A stretch of DNA of 8,919 bases, taken from positions 1 to 8,919 of the forward strand of contig JALSPT010000183.1 in NCBI GenBank assembly GCA_026985785.1. The letters are read 5' to 3'. Under the pieces are notes generated by a model. That model made no database searches. It saw nothing but the letters and a program-made list of their open reading frames with translations, and had not been told where the DNA came from. A program made the translations under genes and the position numbers. The DNA is from Anaerolineales bacterium. GTDB taxonomy: Bacteria > Chloroflexota > Anaerolineae > Anaerolineales > DRMV01. Positions 7,580-8,919 of the stretch are shown here, piece after piece. Position 1 is the first letter of the stretch; every line of letters starts with the position of its first letter.

Positions 7580-7645
7580 GGGTCAAGGGTGTGTCAATAG
7601 AGGCTTAGGATTGTCTCAACGTTGGGTTAAGATTGGATTAAGGTT
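7580..7645 (-). promoter_or_regulatory. Putative Pho-box array: six imperfect 11-bp direct repeats upstream of pstS
   Basis: Read on the + strand, six consecutive 11-base units start at 7580, 7591, 7602, 7613, 7624 and 7635. The first base G, fourth T, fifth pyrimidine and sixth A are the same in all six. Compared with GGGTTAAGATT (7624), the others match at 8, 6, 9, 6 and 9 of 11 positions in that order. On the coding (minus) strand this gives a TTAA/TTGA-like core once per helical turn, as in PhoP/PhoB boxes, which are direct repeats with 11-bp period. The promoter-distal unit overlaps the last codon and stop of phoR. The likely ligand is a PhoB/PhoP partner of PhoR. The repeat is seen in the sequence; binding is inferred. 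Confidence 0.65.
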
Positions 7646-8919
7646 GCTCTTTCGATGGTATGGGGGCGCGCCGGAGGGTGAAGGTGAAGGTGCTCCCCTG
7701 GCCTTCCACGCTGGCAACGCGAATCTGTCCCCCGTGGGCTTGCACCAAGTGCTTGGCGATGGCCAGCCCTAAGCCGGTGCCGCTGCTCTGTCGGGAGGGC
7801 TCCAGTTTGTAGAAGCGCTCGAAGATGCGCGGCAGGGCGTCGCGCGGGATGCCGATGCCGGTGTCGCTGATGTGGACGGCGACTTCGTCCGCGTTGATTT
7901 CTGCGTGCACGCGGATGCGCCCGCCGGACGGCGTGAACTTGATGGCGTTGTGCACCAGGTTGGTGACCACCCGCGGCAGGCGGGTTTCGTCTGCCCACAC
8001 CCACACCTCGGCGGTGGGGAGCGCGATCTCCAATCGCAGGCCGGCGCGGGCAACCTGGGGGCGGAGCCGCTCAATCGGCGGCAGCAAAAGGCGTTGGAGG
8101 GGGACCGGTTGCAAATCGAGGGGCACTTGACCGGATTCTATTCGTGCCAGTTCCAGCAGTTCCGAGACCAGTTGCACCAGGGTGTCGGTGGCGCTTTCCA
8201 TTTGGTGGACGAAGCGCCGCGCCGCCTCGGGGTCGTCTTCCATCACTTCCCCCAGGGTTTCCAGAAGCACCTTGAGCGAAGCCAGTGGGGTGCGCAGTTC
8301 GTGCGAAATGTTGGCGATGAAGTCGCGCCGCATGGCTTCGACGCGCTGCTGCACGGTGACGTCGTGCAGGGTGAGCACGCAGAGGTCGCTTTCCGGCAGT
8401 GGCAGGGCGACGATTTCGGCGTCGCGCGCGCTGCGCGGCAGGTGGAGGGTGGCCTGTTGGGGCTTTTTTTCGTCGCGGCAGGTCTGCCACAGCGCCACGA
8501 GGCGGTGGTCGCCGGTGAGCAGGGCCAGGGAGGGGGAGGTGGGGCGTTTTTCGGGCGGGGCGGCCAGCAATTGGGCTGCGGCGGTGTTGTAAAACACGAT
8601 CTGCCCATCGCTTCCGAGCACAATCAGCCCATCGCGCACGGTTTCCAGGATTTGAAGGTTGCGTTCGTGCTCGGCCTGGTGGCGGCGGTACACCAGAAGC
8701 AGGCGCTGGTAGAGGCGCGCCCAGGCGGCGCCTGCGGGGGTGAGGGCGGTGGGCGTTTCGGCAGGGGGGGCGGCGCGCAGGGCCTGTCGGATGGCCTGCT
8801 CTTCGGTTTTGGCCGGTTGACCGAACCAGCGCCACGCCAGCAGCCCCAAAACGGCGGCGGTGGTCTGGGTGAGCACCAGTTGGAAAACTGCCTGGCGTGG
8901 CGAAGTTGCCGGGCGCGCC
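7638..8919 (-). CDS. phoR: Phosphate-regulon sensor histidine kinase PhoR, 5'-truncated
   Basis: Membrane histidine kinase that would phosphorylate a PhoB/PhoP regulator under phosphate limitation. The frame stays open to base 8919. A GTG at 8876 would start inside a hydrophobic helix (AVFQLVLTQTTAAVLGLLAWRWF), so the true start is probably outside the window. After this helix come a charged linker, a PAS domain (LETVRDGLIVLGSDGQIVFYN, about 8651-8577), a HisKA domain with phosphoacceptor RRDFIANISHELRTPLASL (His codon 8301-8303), and a HATPase domain with N-box NLVHNAIKFTPSGG, G1 ISDTGIGIP, F-box IFERFYKL and G2 GTGLGLAIAKHLVQAHGG. The order TM-PAS-HisKA-HATPase and the place next to pstS support PhoR, although the PAS ligand and response regulator are not visible. 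No terminator is seen before pstS. Confidence 0.88.
   Translation of the reverse strand, partial: ARPATSPRQAVFQLVLTQTTAAVLGLLAWRWFGQPAKTEEQAIRQALRAAPPAETPTALTPAGAAWARLYQRLLLVYRRHQAEHERNLQILETVRDGLIVLGSDGQIVFYNTAAAQLLAAPPEKRPTSPSLALLTGDHRLVALWQTCRDEKKPQQATLHLPRSARDAEIVALPLPESDLCVLTLHDVTVQQRVEAMRRDFIANISHELRTPLASLKVLLETLGEVMEDDPEAARRFVHQMESATDTLVQLVSELLELARIESGQVPLDLQPVPLQRLLLPPIERLRPQVARAGLRLEIALPTAEVWVWADETRLPRVVTNLVHNAIKFTPSGGRIRVHAEINADEVAVHISDTGIGIPRDALPRIFERFYKLEPSRQSSGTGLGLAIAKHLVQAHGGQIRVASVEGQGSTFTFTLRRAPIPSKEQP

Noticed and set aside
8874..8876. GTG as the phoR start
   Set aside because: It falls inside a hydrophobic helix, and the frame continues open to the window edge with hydrophobic residues upstream, so the gene most likely starts outside the window.

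Overview
The window looks like a chromosomal segment of a GC-rich bacterium. The Trx-type ArsC, the Asn-rich lipoprotein linker and the extended -10 style promoters would fit a Chloroflexota/Anaerolineae-like organism, but that assignment is a weak inference. There are no RNA genes, insertion sequences, CRISPR arrays or signs of recent transfer. Gene density is high, and the longest non-coding gap is about 110 bases.

Left part, + strand: the 3' portion of a comEC/rec2 DNA-uptake channel gene (its 5' end lies before base 1), followed by a complete ndk (nucleoside diphosphate kinase) with its own predicted extended -10 promoter. ndk ends 12 bases from the convergent stop of the next operon, and a likely ndk terminator lies inside the end of that operon's last gene.

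Right part, - strand, read from base 8919 down to 2263: a complete phosphate-starvation module in the order phoR (5' end outside the window), pstS, pstC, pstA, pstB, phoU, arsC. Spacing is tight throughout: 107 nt phoR-pstS, 109 nt pstS-pstC with a hairpin, 3 nt pstC-pstA, 24 nt pstA-pstB, 21 nt pstB-phoU, and a 4-nt ATGA overlap phoU-arsC. PstS captures phosphate outside the membrane, PstC/PstA form the channel, PstB powers it, PhoU links transporter state to the PhoR kinase, and PhoR would phosphorylate a PhoB/PhoP regulator presumably encoded beyond base 8919. The phoR-pstS gap holds six imperfect 11-bp direct repeats ending just before a plausible -10, which I read as a Pho-box array.

The core systems are well known. 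The points most worth a second look are: (1) the ComEC C-terminal metallo-beta-lactamase-like domain has lost every recognisable metal-binding motif; (2) an arsenate-reductase-type gene is translationally coupled to phoU inside the phosphate operon; (3) the Pho-box array; (4) an inverted repeat that could hide the pstS ribosome site only in transcripts reading through from phoR. I found no wholly new multi-gene system.
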